Under the pieces are notes generated by a model. The model did no database searches. It was not told where the DNA came from and saw only the letters and a list, made by a program, of their open reading frames with translations. Positions 21,027-28,360 of a stretch of 29,090 nucleotides of DNA are shown here, in pieces. This DNA is from an uncultured Collinsella sp. (GTDB lineage Bacteria; Actinomycetota; Coriobacteriia; Coriobacteriales; Coriobacteriaceae): NCBI GenBank assembly GCA_902494565.1, contig CABUTN010000024.1:1-29090 (forward strand), written 5' to 3'. The stretch's first letter is position 1; every line of letters starts with the position of its first letter. The translations under genes were made by a program, and so were the position numbers.

Positions 21027-22379
21027 TCATTTGGCAGTGGCGCGGCCGAGCCAGTTGCCGCTGTGATGGTAGACGGTGAACATCATGGCGGTGATTACCC
21101 AGGTTACGGGGTAGACCAGCAACAGGTGCTCAAGCGACGGATCGAACGGCATAATCGCAAACACCCAGATCACCCTGAGTACGACGGTGCCAAAAATCGT
21201 GAGCAGCATGGGCTGCAAGCTCACGCCGGCGCCGCGGATGGAACCCGAGGCGTTCTCGATGATCGAGAAAATCGCATAGAACGGCGCAATGAAATGGAGG
21301 ATGGTCGTGGTGTACGCCGAGATCGAAGCATCGTTGACAAACAGACGAGACAGCGGACCCGAGAATACCAGCAGCACGGCAGACAGGCCACCAATGAGCA
21401 TAAACGACAGCACGAGCGACGTATGGTAGCCCTTGCGCATGCGCTCGTAGTTGCGCGCGCCGAAGTTCTGCGCCGAGAACGTGGTGATCGACACGCCAAG
21501 CGCCTCGGTAACCATCCAGACAATGCCATCCAGGCGGCCCGAAAGACCCCAAGCCGTGGTGACATCGGCGCCAAACGAGTTGACCGACACCTGAATCAAA
21601 ACGTTGGAAATCGAATACGCAGCAGACTGAAAGCCAAGCGGCAGACCACACGAGATCATGCTCTTACAAATACCCGGATCAATGCCGAGTTTGGACAGTG
21701 AAAGCCGCCACGCACCCGGTGCGTGCATCATACGAATTACGATCATCGTGGCGTTGGAGCAAATGGTCAGCGCCACCGCGATGCCGCAACCCAAAGCCTC
21801 CATATGAAGCACGGCAACGAAGATGACATCCAGCACCGCATTAACAAGGCAGCCGGAAGCGATGATCACAGCAGGCCCGCGCGTGTCGCCCACGGCGCGC
21901 AGCAATGCCGTTCCCATATTGAGCAGCAACGCCGCAACCATGGCGGCAAAATAGCAACGAGCATAGGCCACGCCCTCGGCCAATAGTTCATGCGGTGTGT
22001 TCATAAGTACCAGCATGGGCTCAACGAACACTATGCCAAGAATCGAGAAAACGATACCGCCCACCAGCGCGAGCGTCATGGCCGTATGGACTGATCGGCT
22101 CAGGCGCTCGTCATCGTGCTGACCAAAAAACTGGCCCGTAATGACCGCGCAGCCGGCACCCACACCGACGCAAAAACCAATGCAGAGCTCCGTAAGCACC
22201 ATCGTGGCCTGAATGCCACCCAGCGCGAGCTTGCCGCCAAACTGACCGACGATATAGGTACCAATAAGCGTGTATGCCTGCTGAAAAAACGAGCTAAAGA
22301 AGATAGGGACGCACAGCGACAGCAGCTGTTGCCAAATGACACCCTGCGTTACATCGATAGCCGTAGATTTCTTAGCCAC
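21027..22379 (-). CDS. MATE family efflux transporter
   Basis: The 450-residue protein has about 12 membrane helices in two similar halves, as in multidrug and toxic compound extrusion transporters. Family blocks include P-I-F-F-S-S-F-F-Q-Q-A-Y-T-L-I-G-T-Y-I-V-G near the N-terminus, A-L-L-R-A-V-G-D-T-R-G-P and, in the second half, A-Q-N-F-G-A-R-N-Y-E-R-M-R. Export is driven by Na+ or H+; the substrate is unknown. The start is GTG 22379 with GGGGAGGG 3-4 bases upstream. It follows the rRNA-type methyltransferase gene by 125 bases and ends at the long inverted repeat. The gap 22380-22504 holds no clear promoter. Confidence 0.94.
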   Translation of the reverse strand: MAKKSTAIDVTQGVIWQQLLSLCVPIFFSSFFQQAYTLIGTYIVGQFGGKLALGGIQATMVLTELCIGFCVGVGAGCAVITGQFFGQHDDERLSRSVHTAMTLALVGGIVFSILGIVFVEPMLVLMNTPHELLAEGVAYARCYFAAMVAALLLNMGTALLRAVGDTRGPAVIIASGCLVNAVLDVIFVAVLHMEALGCGIAVALTICSNATMIVIRMMHAPGAWRLSLSKLGIDPGICKSMISCGLPLGFQSAAYSISNVLIQVSVNSFGADVTTAWGLSGRLDGIVWMVTEALGVSITTFSAQNFGARNYERMRKGYHTSLVLSFMLIGGLSAVLLVFSGPLSRLFVNDASISAYTTTILHFIAPFYAIFSIIENASGSIRGAGVSLQPMLLTIFGTVVLRVIWVFAIMPFDPSLEHLLLVYPVTWVITAMMFTVYHHSGNWLGRATAK

Positions 22380-22504
22380 ACGCCCTCCCCACTAGCGTAC
22401 GTCATACAACAAAACGGCAATTTAAGACCAAAACCGACACCAGCTTAGCACCGACCAGCGTCGGCCGAAACGCCCCGAACCAGAGCCCGGTGCGAAATAT
22501 CTGT

Positions 22505-23419
22505 TTAGTGATACAAACCCGGCTGGTAGTGATACTCATTGCTCACATGCGGACACAGCTGCCAAAAGGCGACAGCACTTGCCGCGGCCACGTTGAGCGA
22601 ATCGACCCCGTGCGCCATCGGAATTCGCACGGCTCGGTCGCAGCCCGCAATGGTCTTGGCGCCCAAGCCAGCGCCCTCGGTGCCCATAAAGATTGCCAGG
22701 CGGTCAATCTCCTGCAGCGCGGGATCGTCCAACGACACCGAATCATCCGTCAATGCCATGGCGGCACACGAGAAGCCGGCATCGTGCAGCGCCGCCAGCC
22801 CATCATGCGGCCATACGCGCGCCTCGCTGCCAATGCGCGTCCAGGGCACCTGGAACACCGTGCCCATGCTCACGCGGGCTGAGCGACGGTACAGCGGGTC
22901 ACAGCACGTAGGGCTCACCAAAATGCCATCGACATTCAACGCAGCCGCCGAGCGGAAAATCGCGCCGACGTTGGTGTGGTCGACAATGCCCTCGAGGACG
23001 CACACGCGCACCGGGCGCTCTCCCGCCGCCTCGACGACGCCGCCCAAGAACTCATCAACCGGAATCTGACGTGGACGACGGAATGCCGCGAGCGCACCGC
23101 GCGTCACGTTAAAGCCCGTCAGCTGCTCCATAAGCTCCATGGAGGCCACGAACACGGGAACCGGGCCCGCACCTTCGCGTACCGCCAGGCGCTCAAACAG
23201 CGGCATCATCTGGTCGAGCCAGCGTTCGCCCAAAAGAAAGCTCACCGGCTGATATCCGGCGCGCACCGCGCGCTCGATAACCTTGGCACTCTCGGCGATA
23301 AAGATGCCCTTTTGCGGCTCCAGCACGCAGCGCAGCTCGCGCTCGGTCAGTCGCACGTAGGCATCGAGCCGCTCGTCCTCGAGCGAATCAATTCGCAGCA
23401 CCTCAACGGCATCAGTCAT
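22505..23419 (-). CDS. TrmH/SpoU-family RNA methyltransferase
   Basis: The 304-residue protein is a SPOUT-fold RNA methyltransferase. It has the three SpoU motifs: N150-V-G-A-I-F-R-S, G246-T-E-G-A-G-L, and I266-P-M with S-L-N-V-A-A-A-S-A-V-A. Family members make 2'-O-methyl ribose in rRNA or tRNA using S-adenosylmethionine. The N-terminal part (about residues 17-115) resembles the substrate-binding domain that precedes SpoU in the RlmB-like group. The target nucleotide is unknown. ATG 23419 has no strong ribosome-binding site; the nearest purine run, AAAGG, is about 18 bases away. It follows folA by 109 bases with no obvious terminator between. Confidence 0.92.
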   Translation of the reverse strand: MTDAVEVLRIDSLEDERLDAYVRLTERELRCVLEPQKGIFIAESAKVIERAVRAGYQPVSFLLGERWLDQMMPLFERLAVREGAGPVPVFVASMELMEQLTGFNVTRGALAAFRRPRQIPVDEFLGGVVEAAGERPVRVCVLEGIVDHTNVGAIFRSAAALNVDGILVSPTCCDPLYRRSARVSMGTVFQVPWTRIGSEARVWPHDGLAALHDAGFSCAAMALTDDSVSLDDPALQEIDRLAIFMGTEGAGLGAKTIAGCDRAVRIPMAHGVDSLNVAAASAVAFWQLCPHVSNEYHYQPGLYH

Positions 23420-23528
23420 AGCAGCCAGCCCGTACCTTTCTTAACAGCACATCTATACCAAACGAGGCGACGCTAAGCGCCGCCCCATGCATTCAAATAA
23501 CCCGATGATACCGTTCACTCCAGACGAT

Positions 23529-24047
23529 TTACGCCTCAACGCGACGATACGTCACGAACTCATAATCGACGCCCTCGTCGCCCTCGCCCGAGGCAATCGT
23601 GGCAACACCGCCACGCCGCGCAATCTCCCACGCGGGATCGGCGTCCAAGTCGGGAAAGTATGTGTCCACGGCATGGATGCAATGGTTGTGCGTGACCTCG
23701 GCCTCGACGCAATACGGCAAAAACTGCCGATACACCTCGCCGCCGCCAATCACCCACGCAACGGGTTCATCGGCTACGGCGGCCAAGGCCTCGTCAACGC
23801 TATGAACCACGTCGACACCCTCGGCAGCAAAGCTCTCGTCGCGCGTGAGAACGATATTGCGGCGATTCTTGAGCGGACGCCCACCGGGAAAACTCAGCAG
23901 CGTCTTGCGTCCCATAATGACCGGACAGCCTTTGGTGCACGCCACAAAATGACGCATATCGGCGCGATTGGACACCACCATGTCGCCCTCGCACCCAATA
24001 CCCCAGTCATCGCACACGGCGACGATGGCAGAAAGCTTACTCGTCAT
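23529..24047 (-). CDS. folA: Dihydrofolate reductase, variant active-site loop
   Basis: This 172-residue enzyme reduces dihydrofolate to tetrahydrofolate with NADPH. It shows D-D-W-G-I-G, the substrate-binding acid Asp30 within R-A-D-M-R-H-F, V-I-M-G-R-K-T-L-L-S-F-P and W-V-I-G-G-G-E-V-Y-R-Q-F-L. The usual L-P-W (Pro21, Trp22 of E. coli) is replaced by Val24-Val25, so the loop reads D-M-V-V-S-N-R-A-D. ATG 24047 has AGGTG about 6 bases upstream; a GTG at 24056 abuts the thyA stop and lacks one. The gene starts 9 bases after thyA ends. This coupling is sensible because thymidylate synthase makes dihydrofolate, which this enzyme recycles. Confidence 0.93.
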   Translation of the reverse strand: MTSKLSAIVAVCDDWGIGCEGDMVVSNRADMRHFVACTKGCPVIMGRKTLLSFPGGRPLKNRRNIVLTRDESFAAEGVDVVHSVDEALAAVADEPVAWVIGGGEVYRQFLPYCVEAEVTHNHCIHAVDTYFPDLDADPAWEIARRGGVATIASGEGDEGVDYEFVTYRRVEA

Positions 24048-24056
24048 GCGCGTCAC

Positions 24057-24905
24057 CTACACCGCAATGGGGATGTTCTTGACCTGCGGGCCGTGCTCAT
24101 AGCCCTCGACGATCAGGTCATCGGTCGTAAACGCATAGAAATCATGCACATCCGGGTTGAGCGTTACCTTGGGCGCGGCAAACTGCGGACGCTCGATAAG
24201 CTCGCGGACGATATCGACATGACGGTCGTAAATGTGGGCATCGGCAATCACATGCAGCAGCTCGCCAGCGATCATATCGACCGACTGCGCGACCATCATC
24301 AGCAAAATAGCGTACTGGCACACATTCCAGTTGTTCGCAGCCAAAATATCCTGGCTACGCTGGTTGAGAATCATGTTGAGCGTCGGTTTGTCATCCTGCG
24401 GGCGCTGCGTCACGTTATACGTCACGCTGTAGGCGCACGGATACAGGTGCATCTCGGACAGATCGCTAAACACATAGGTGTTCGTCATAATGCGGCGGCT
24501 GTACGGCGTGTTCTTAAGGTCGTACAGCACGCGGTCCATCTGGTCAAAGTCACCCTCGGCATAATGGCTCTTCTGGCCAATCTGGTAGCCGTAGGCCTTG
24601 CCGATGGAGCCGGTCTCGTCGGCCCACTCATCCCAGATATGGCTGTTGAGGTCATGCACGTTATTGGACTTCTTTTGATAGATCCATAGGATCTCATCCA
24701 TGGCAGATTTGAGGGCTGTACGACGCAGCGTGAGCGCCGGAAACTCCTCACGCAGGTCATAGCGCGCCGTAACGCCAAAGTTTTTAATGGTATAGGCAGG
24801 GGTGCCGTCCTCCCACACCGGGCGTACCTTTTGGCCCTCGGTCGTGGTGCCATGGTCCAAGATATCGCGGCACATGGATACAAACTGTTGATCAGCTTTG
24901 CTCAT
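24057..24905 (-). CDS. thyA: Thymidylate synthase, divergent ThyA
   Basis: The 282-residue protein converts dUMP to dTMP using methylenetetrahydrofolate. It has the nucleophile Cys157 in L-Y-P-C-A-Y-S-V-T-Y-N-V, and N-Q-R-S-Q-D (residues 181-186) for phosphate and dUMP binding. It has N-N-W-N-V-C-Q-Y-A-I and D-A-H-I-Y (222-226), which match the folate and dUMP contacts of ThyA. Most ThyA proteins have P-P-C-H and F-Y-V here, so this is a divergent branch with Ala after the catalytic Cys. ATG 24905 has AGGAGGG 3 bases upstream; the open frame extends 31 codons further without support. It is followed closely by folA. Confidence 0.92.
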   Translation of the reverse strand: MSKADQQFVSMCRDILDHGTTTEGQKVRPVWEDGTPAYTIKNFGVTARYDLREEFPALTLRRTALKSAMDEILWIYQKKSNNVHDLNSHIWDEWADETGSIGKAYGYQIGQKSHYAEGDFDQMDRVLYDLKNTPYSRRIMTNTYVFSDLSEMHLYPCAYSVTYNVTQRPQDDKPTLNMILNQRSQDILAANNWNVCQYAILLMMVAQSVDMIAGELLHVIADAHIYDRHVDIVRELIERPQFAAPKVTLNPDVHDFYAFTTDDLIVEGYEHGPQVKNIPIAV

Positions 24906-24939
24906 TGACCCTCCTGTCAGTCGCCTACAAGCGAGATTC

Positions 24940-24945
24940 ATTGTA
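24940..24945 (-). promoter_or_regulatory. Candidate -10 box of the thyA-folA operon
   Basis: TACAAT on the minus strand lies 35 bases before the thyA start. A weak CTGTGG is at about -35 with an 18-base spacer. It would drive thyA and folA together. Confidence 0.35.
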
Positions 24946-24988
24946 GCCCAGGCGCACGCGGCCCCACAGCCCAAACATAAGCCCTCAT

Positions 24989-25008
24989 TTTCTGACATAT
25001 GCCAGAAA
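24989..25008. promoter_or_regulatory. Upstream operator copy, near-palindrome
   Basis: TTTCTGACATATGCCAGAAA is palindromic except at one base pair, and shares the core TGACATATG-y-CA with the copy at 25046. It ends 4 bases before the -35 box of the DUF134-NifX promoter. Confidence 0.6.
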
Positions 25009-25012
25009 TTCC

Positions 25013-25040
25013 TTGCGCAAATCTACACGTTCGCTATCCT
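25013..25040 (+). promoter_or_regulatory. Promoter of the DUF134-NifX gene
   Basis: TTGCGC (25013-25018) and TATCCT (25035-25040) are 16 bases apart on the plus strand. The promoter lies exactly between two copies of the same operator-like palindrome, which suggests repression. Confidence 0.55.
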
Positions 25041-25045
25041 ATTGT

Positions 25046-25057
25046 TGACATATGTCA
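25046..25057. promoter_or_regulatory. Downstream operator copy, perfect palindrome
   Basis: TGACATATGTCA is a perfect 12-base palindrome located at the expected transcription start and just before the AAGGAG ribosome-binding site. A repressor bound here would block initiation. The encoded DUF134 DNA-binding domain is the natural candidate. Confidence 0.6.
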
Positions 25058-25071
25058 GATAAGGAGTGCGC

Positions 25072-25836
25072 ATGGCAGGAAGACGCGAAAAACTGCGCCG
25101 TGTTGGGATCATCCCCGAATACCGCGGCTTTACCCCTGACGGCCTAGCAAGCGGAGAGGCCATCGACATGACGGTCGACGAACTCGAAGTCCTGCGCCTG
25201 TGCGACCTAGAAGGCCTCAATCAGGAGGCAGTCGCACAGCAGATGGGTATCGCGCGCGCCACGGTGGCGGCAATCTGCAGCCGCGCGCATCGCAAGGTGG
25301 CAAGCGCGCTGGTCAACGGACGAGCGCTCATCATCGAAGGCGGCAATATCGTGTACTCCCCCATCACCACGACAACGGCCGCATGGCCAGCAAAGGAGGT
25401 TGACACCATGAGGGTGGCAACTACGTACGACAACGGCAACATCTTTATGCACTTTGGCCGCAGCGAGCAGTTCAAGATCTACGACATTCAGGACGGCAAG
25501 GTGCTCAACGAGCAGGTCGTGGGCACCGGCGGCACCGGCCACGGTGCCCTTGCGGGCCTGCTCGCCAACGGCGGCGTAGACACGCTCATCTGCGGCGGTA
25601 TCGGCGGTGGCGCCATCAACGCGCTCGCCCAAGCCGGCATCACGGTATACGCAGGTGCCCAGGGCAGCTGCGACGCTTGCGTCGAGGCCCTTATCGCCGG
25701 CACGCTCGCACAGAACGGCGAGGCCACGTGCGGCTGCCACGGCCATGACCACGACCACGCCCACGAACATGGCGAGGCCTGCAGCTGTCACGGCCATCAC
25801 GAGCACGAGGGCCACGAGGGCTGCGGCTGCCACTAA
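25072..25836 (+). CDS. DUF134 DNA-binding domain fused to NifX-like domain with Cys/His-rich tail
   Basis: This 254-residue protein joins two domains. Residues 1-100 are a DUF134 (PF02001) domain: R-R-V-G-I-I-P-E-Y-R-G-F-T-P, E-V-L-R-L-C-D-L-E-G-L-N and a helix-turn-helix (about 49-73). Residues 113-215 match the dinitrogenase Fe-Mo cofactor-binding fold (PF02579): M-R-V-A-T-T-Y-D-N-G-N-I-F-M-H-F-G-R and C-G-G-I-G-G-G-A. A tail of about 38 residues rich in His, Cys and Glu probably binds metal. ATG 25072 has AAGGAG 5 bases upstream; an in-frame GTG at 25066 does not. AAGGAGG at 25393 precedes an in-frame ATG at 25408, so a 142-residue NifX-tail protein may also be made. No nif genes are present; a metal or Fe-S sensor role is inferred. 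Confidence 0.9.
   Translation: MAGRREKLRRVGIIPEYRGFTPDGLASGEAIDMTVDELEVLRLCDLEGLNQEAVAQQMGIARATVAAICSRAHRKVASALVNGRALIIEGGNIVYSPITTTTAAWPAKEVDTMRVATTYDNGNIFMHFGRSEQFKIYDIQDGKVLNEQVVGTGGTGHGALAGLLANGGVDTLICGGIGGGAINALAQAGITVYAGAQGSCDACVEALIAGTLAQNGEATCGCHGHDHDHAHEHGEACSCHGHHEHEGHEGCGCH
25393..25410 (+). promoter_or_regulatory. Internal ribosome-binding site and in-frame ATG
   Basis: AAGGAGG (25393-25399) lies 8 bases before ATG 25408-25410, in frame with the fusion gene at codon 113, exactly at the domain junction. It is as good as the main ribosome-binding site. Confidence 0.6.
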
Positions 25837-25899
25837 CGGCACGGCACCGCGAGCTCAGGGCACGACGCTAAACGCAGCCCAACAATCAAAGCCAACAAC

Positions 25900-25931
25900 A
25901 AAGGCCACCCGGTAGCTTCCGAGTGGCCTTT
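25900..25931. terminator. Bidirectional terminator between DUF134-NifX and ffh
   Basis: A 9-bp perfect stem, AAAGGCCAC with GTGGCCTTT, encloses an inner CGG-CCG pairing. It sits between two convergent genes. T-runs are short on both sides, so termination strength is uncertain. Confidence 0.65.
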
Positions 25932-25956
25932 GCCATATCAAGCTGGAATTACAGCC

Positions 25957-27432
25957 CTATTTCTTATTACGCATCTGCGCTTCCATCTGGCGCAGCAGCT
26001 CCATATCGGACTTGGGACCGCCCGTACCAAGGCCGCCCATGCCGCCCAGACCCATAGCGTCCAGGCCAGGGATATTGGGCATGCGCATCCTCTTGCCCTT
26101 CTTTCCCTTTTTGCCCTTCTTACCGCCAGCCTGTGCCTGATTGGCCATCGTGCGCATGCGGCCCATCATCTTATTCATCTCGCCCCACTGCTTCATAAGG
26201 CTGTTGACCTCGGTGGGGGTTACGCCGGCGCCCTTGGCGATACGGGCGCGACGCTGGCCGTTGATGATGGAGGGGCGAAGGCGCTCCTCCTTGGTCATCG
26301 ACATGATGATGGCCTCGTTCTTGTCGAAGATGCCCTCGTCCAGGTTGCCGCCCATCTGGTTGAGTGCACGCTGGCCACCGGGAAGCATGCCCAGGATACC
26401 CTTCATGCCGCCCATCTTCTTGACGGCTTTCATCTGGTCGAGCATATCGTTCATGGTAAAGCCCTCGCGCAGCATACGCTCGGCAGCCTCGAGCTGCTCT
26501 GCATCGGCTGCCTCCTGGGCCTTCTCGATAATGCCTACGACATCGCCCATGCCCAAGATTCGCTTGGCCATGCGATCGGGATAGAACGGCTCCAGCGAAT
26601 CAGGCTTCTCGCCCATGCTCACGAACTTGATGGGCTTGCCGGTCACCTGACGCACCGAAAGTGCGCCACCGCCACGGGCATCGCCGTCGAGCTTGGAGAT
26701 AATCACGCCATCAAAGTCGGTGCGATCGGCGAAGGTCGAGACGACGTTGACGATATCCTGGCCGGTCATGGCATCGACGACCATCAGCACCTGGTCGGGC
26801 TTGACGGCCTTCTTGATGTCGACGGCCTCCTGCATCATCTGCTCGTCGATCTGAAGACGACCGGCGGTATCGACAATGACCACGTCGCGCAGGTGGTCGA
26901 CGGCCTCCTGGATGGCACCCTTGGCAATGTCGACCGGGTGCGCGCCGTCACCGCGGAAGACCGGCACGCCGATCTCGCCACCGAGCGTGGCCAGCTGGTC
27001 GGCAGCGGCGGGACGGTAGACGTCGCACGCGGCGAGCAGCGGCGAGCGGCCCTGCTTCTTGAGCAGGTAGGCCAGCTTTACGGCCGCCGTGGTCTTACCG
27101 GAGCCCTGCAGGCCCACGAGCATGATGACATTGGGAATGCGGTTGCTAAAGACGAGCTTGCTCTCGGTTGAGCCGAGCATCTCGGTGAGCTCGTCGAGCA
27201 CGATCTTGACGACGTTTTGCGCCGGCGACAGCGACTCCATGACCTCGGCGGTCATGCAGCGCTCCTTGGTCTTGGCGACGAACTCCTTGACGACCTTAAA
27301 GTTAACGTCGGCCTCGAGTAACGCCATGCGAATGTCGCGCATGGCCGAAGTAATATCGGCCTCGGTCAGCTTACCCTTGCCGCGCAGGCGGTCAAATGTG
27401 TCGTTGAGGCGATCGCTCAGGGAATCAAACAC
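25957..27432 (-). CDS. ffh: Signal recognition particle protein Ffh
   Basis: The 491-residue SRP54 GTPase binds signal peptides and 4.5S RNA and delivers ribosomes to FtsY. It has an N-terminal helical domain and the G1 motif G107-L-Q-G-S-G-K-T114. D-T-A-G-R-L-Q-I-D is G3, and S-K-L-D-G-D-A-R-G-G-G-A-L is G4 with the following loop. The Met-rich M domain follows (about 330-460), with M-L-D-Q-M-K-A-V-K-K-M-G-G-M-K-G-I-L-G-M. A Lys/Gly-rich stretch leads into a Gly/Met-rich tail longer than in E. coli Ffh. The start is GTG 27432 with AAGGAG 6 bases upstream. It lies 10 bases after ftsY, so receptor and particle protein are co-expressed. Confidence 0.98.
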   Translation of the reverse strand: MFDSLSDRLNDTFDRLRGKGKLTEADITSAMRDIRMALLEADVNFKVVKEFVAKTKERCMTAEVMESLSPAQNVVKIVLDELTEMLGSTESKLVFSNRIPNVIMLVGLQGSGKTTAAVKLAYLLKKQGRSPLLAACDVYRPAAADQLATLGGEIGVPVFRGDGAHPVDIAKGAIQEAVDHLRDVVIVDTAGRLQIDEQMMQEAVDIKKAVKPDQVLMVVDAMTGQDIVNVVSTFADRTDFDGVIISKLDGDARGGGALSVRQVTGKPIKFVSMGEKPDSLEPFYPDRMAKRILGMGDVVGIIEKAQEAADAEQLEAAERMLREGFTMNDMLDQMKAVKKMGGMKGILGMLPGGQRALNQMGGNLDEGIFDKNEAIIMSMTKEERLRPSIINGQRRARIAKGAGVTPTEVNSLMKQWGEMNKMMGRMRTMANQAQAGGKKGKKGKKGKRMRMPNIPGLDAMGLGGMGGLGTGGPKSDMELLRQMEAQMRNKK

Positions 27433-27442
27433 TGGTTACTCC

Positions 27443-28360
27443 TTAGTTGGACTCGCCCACCAGGGCGCGGCAGAAATCTTTGGCGTTAAACTCCTGCAGG
27501 TCATCGACCTGCTCGCCCACGCCGATGCGCAGGATCGGGAGCTTGAGCTTCTCGGCCACGGCCATGGCGATACCGCCCTTAGCCGTGCCGTCGAGCTTAG
27601 TCATGATAATACCGTCCAGGCCCAGCGCCTCGTTAAACTCGAGCGCCTGGTTCAGACCGTTCTGACCAGTGGCGGCATCGATCACAAGCACGACCGAGAC
27701 CGGCATGGGACCGGCGGCCATATTGGCGGCGCGCTTACGGGTCACATTGACCACCTTGGCGAGCTCGCGCATGAGCTCGGGACTCGTGTGCAGACGGCCG
27801 GCGGTATCGATGAGCACCAGGTCGCTGCCGCGCTTATCGGCCTCGTCGAGCACGTCATAGCACACGCTCGCCGGATCGGAGCCGCGGTCACGCTTGATGA
27901 CGGGAACACCGGCACGCTGGCCCCACACATCGAGCTGCTCGATGGCGGCGGCGCGGAAGGTGTCGGCCGAACCGATCACCACGTTCTTGCCGCGGGCGGC
28001 CATGGCGCTCGCGATCTTGCCGACCGTGGTGGTCTTGCCGGCACCGTTGATGCCGACAAACAGCACGCAGCTCGGCGTATCGGAAAACGGGTCGCGCTCA
28101 ACAGACACAAAATGGCCCTCGAGCTGCTCGGCCAGGGCGCGGCGAAGTTGCGGGGCGGTCTTGAGGTTCTTCTTGGCAGCGGCGTCGCGCAGGTCATCGG
28201 AGACCTGAATGGCGACCTCGGCACCCATGTCACCCATAACGAGGGTGTCCTCAAGGTCCTCCCAAAAATCCTCGTCGACCTCGCCGCCAAAGTAGAAGAC
28301 CTCGTTAAGGGCCTCGCGGCTGCGCTCAAGTCCGCGCGAGAGAGCGTCAAAGAATCCCAT
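27443..28360 (-). CDS. ftsY: Signal recognition particle receptor FtsY
   Basis: This 305-residue GTPase is the membrane receptor for SRP-ribosome complexes. It shows G103-I-N-G-A-G-K-T110, D-T-F-R-A-A-A-I-E-Q-L, D-T-A-G-R-L-H-T and T-K-L-D-G-T-A-K-G-G. The N-terminal acidic A domain of E. coli FtsY is absent, as in many actinobacteria and Gram-positives, so membrane contact relies on the short N-terminal helix M-G-F-F-D-A-L-S-R-G-L. The ATG overlaps the smc stop (TAATG), giving translational coupling in an smc-ftsY-ffh run. Confidence 0.98.
   Translation of the reverse strand: MGFFDALSRGLERSREALNEVFYFGGEVDEDFWEDLEDTLVMGDMGAEVAIQVSDDLRDAAAKKNLKTAPQLRRALAEQLEGHFVSVERDPFSDTPSCVLFVGINGAGKTTTVGKIASAMAARGKNVVIGSADTFRAAAIEQLDVWGQRAGVPVIKRDRGSDPASVCYDVLDEADKRGSDLVLIDTAGRLHTSPELMRELAKVVNVTRKRAANMAAGPMPVSVVLVIDAATGQNGLNQALEFNEALGLDGIIMTKLDGTAKGGIAMAVAEKLKLPILRIGVGEQVDDLQEFNAKDFCRALVGESN

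Noticed and set aside
22440..22480. Possible terminator between the methyltransferase and MATE genes
   Set aside because: Only a 5-bp stem (CCGAC with GTCGG) and no T-run follow, so termination is not supported.
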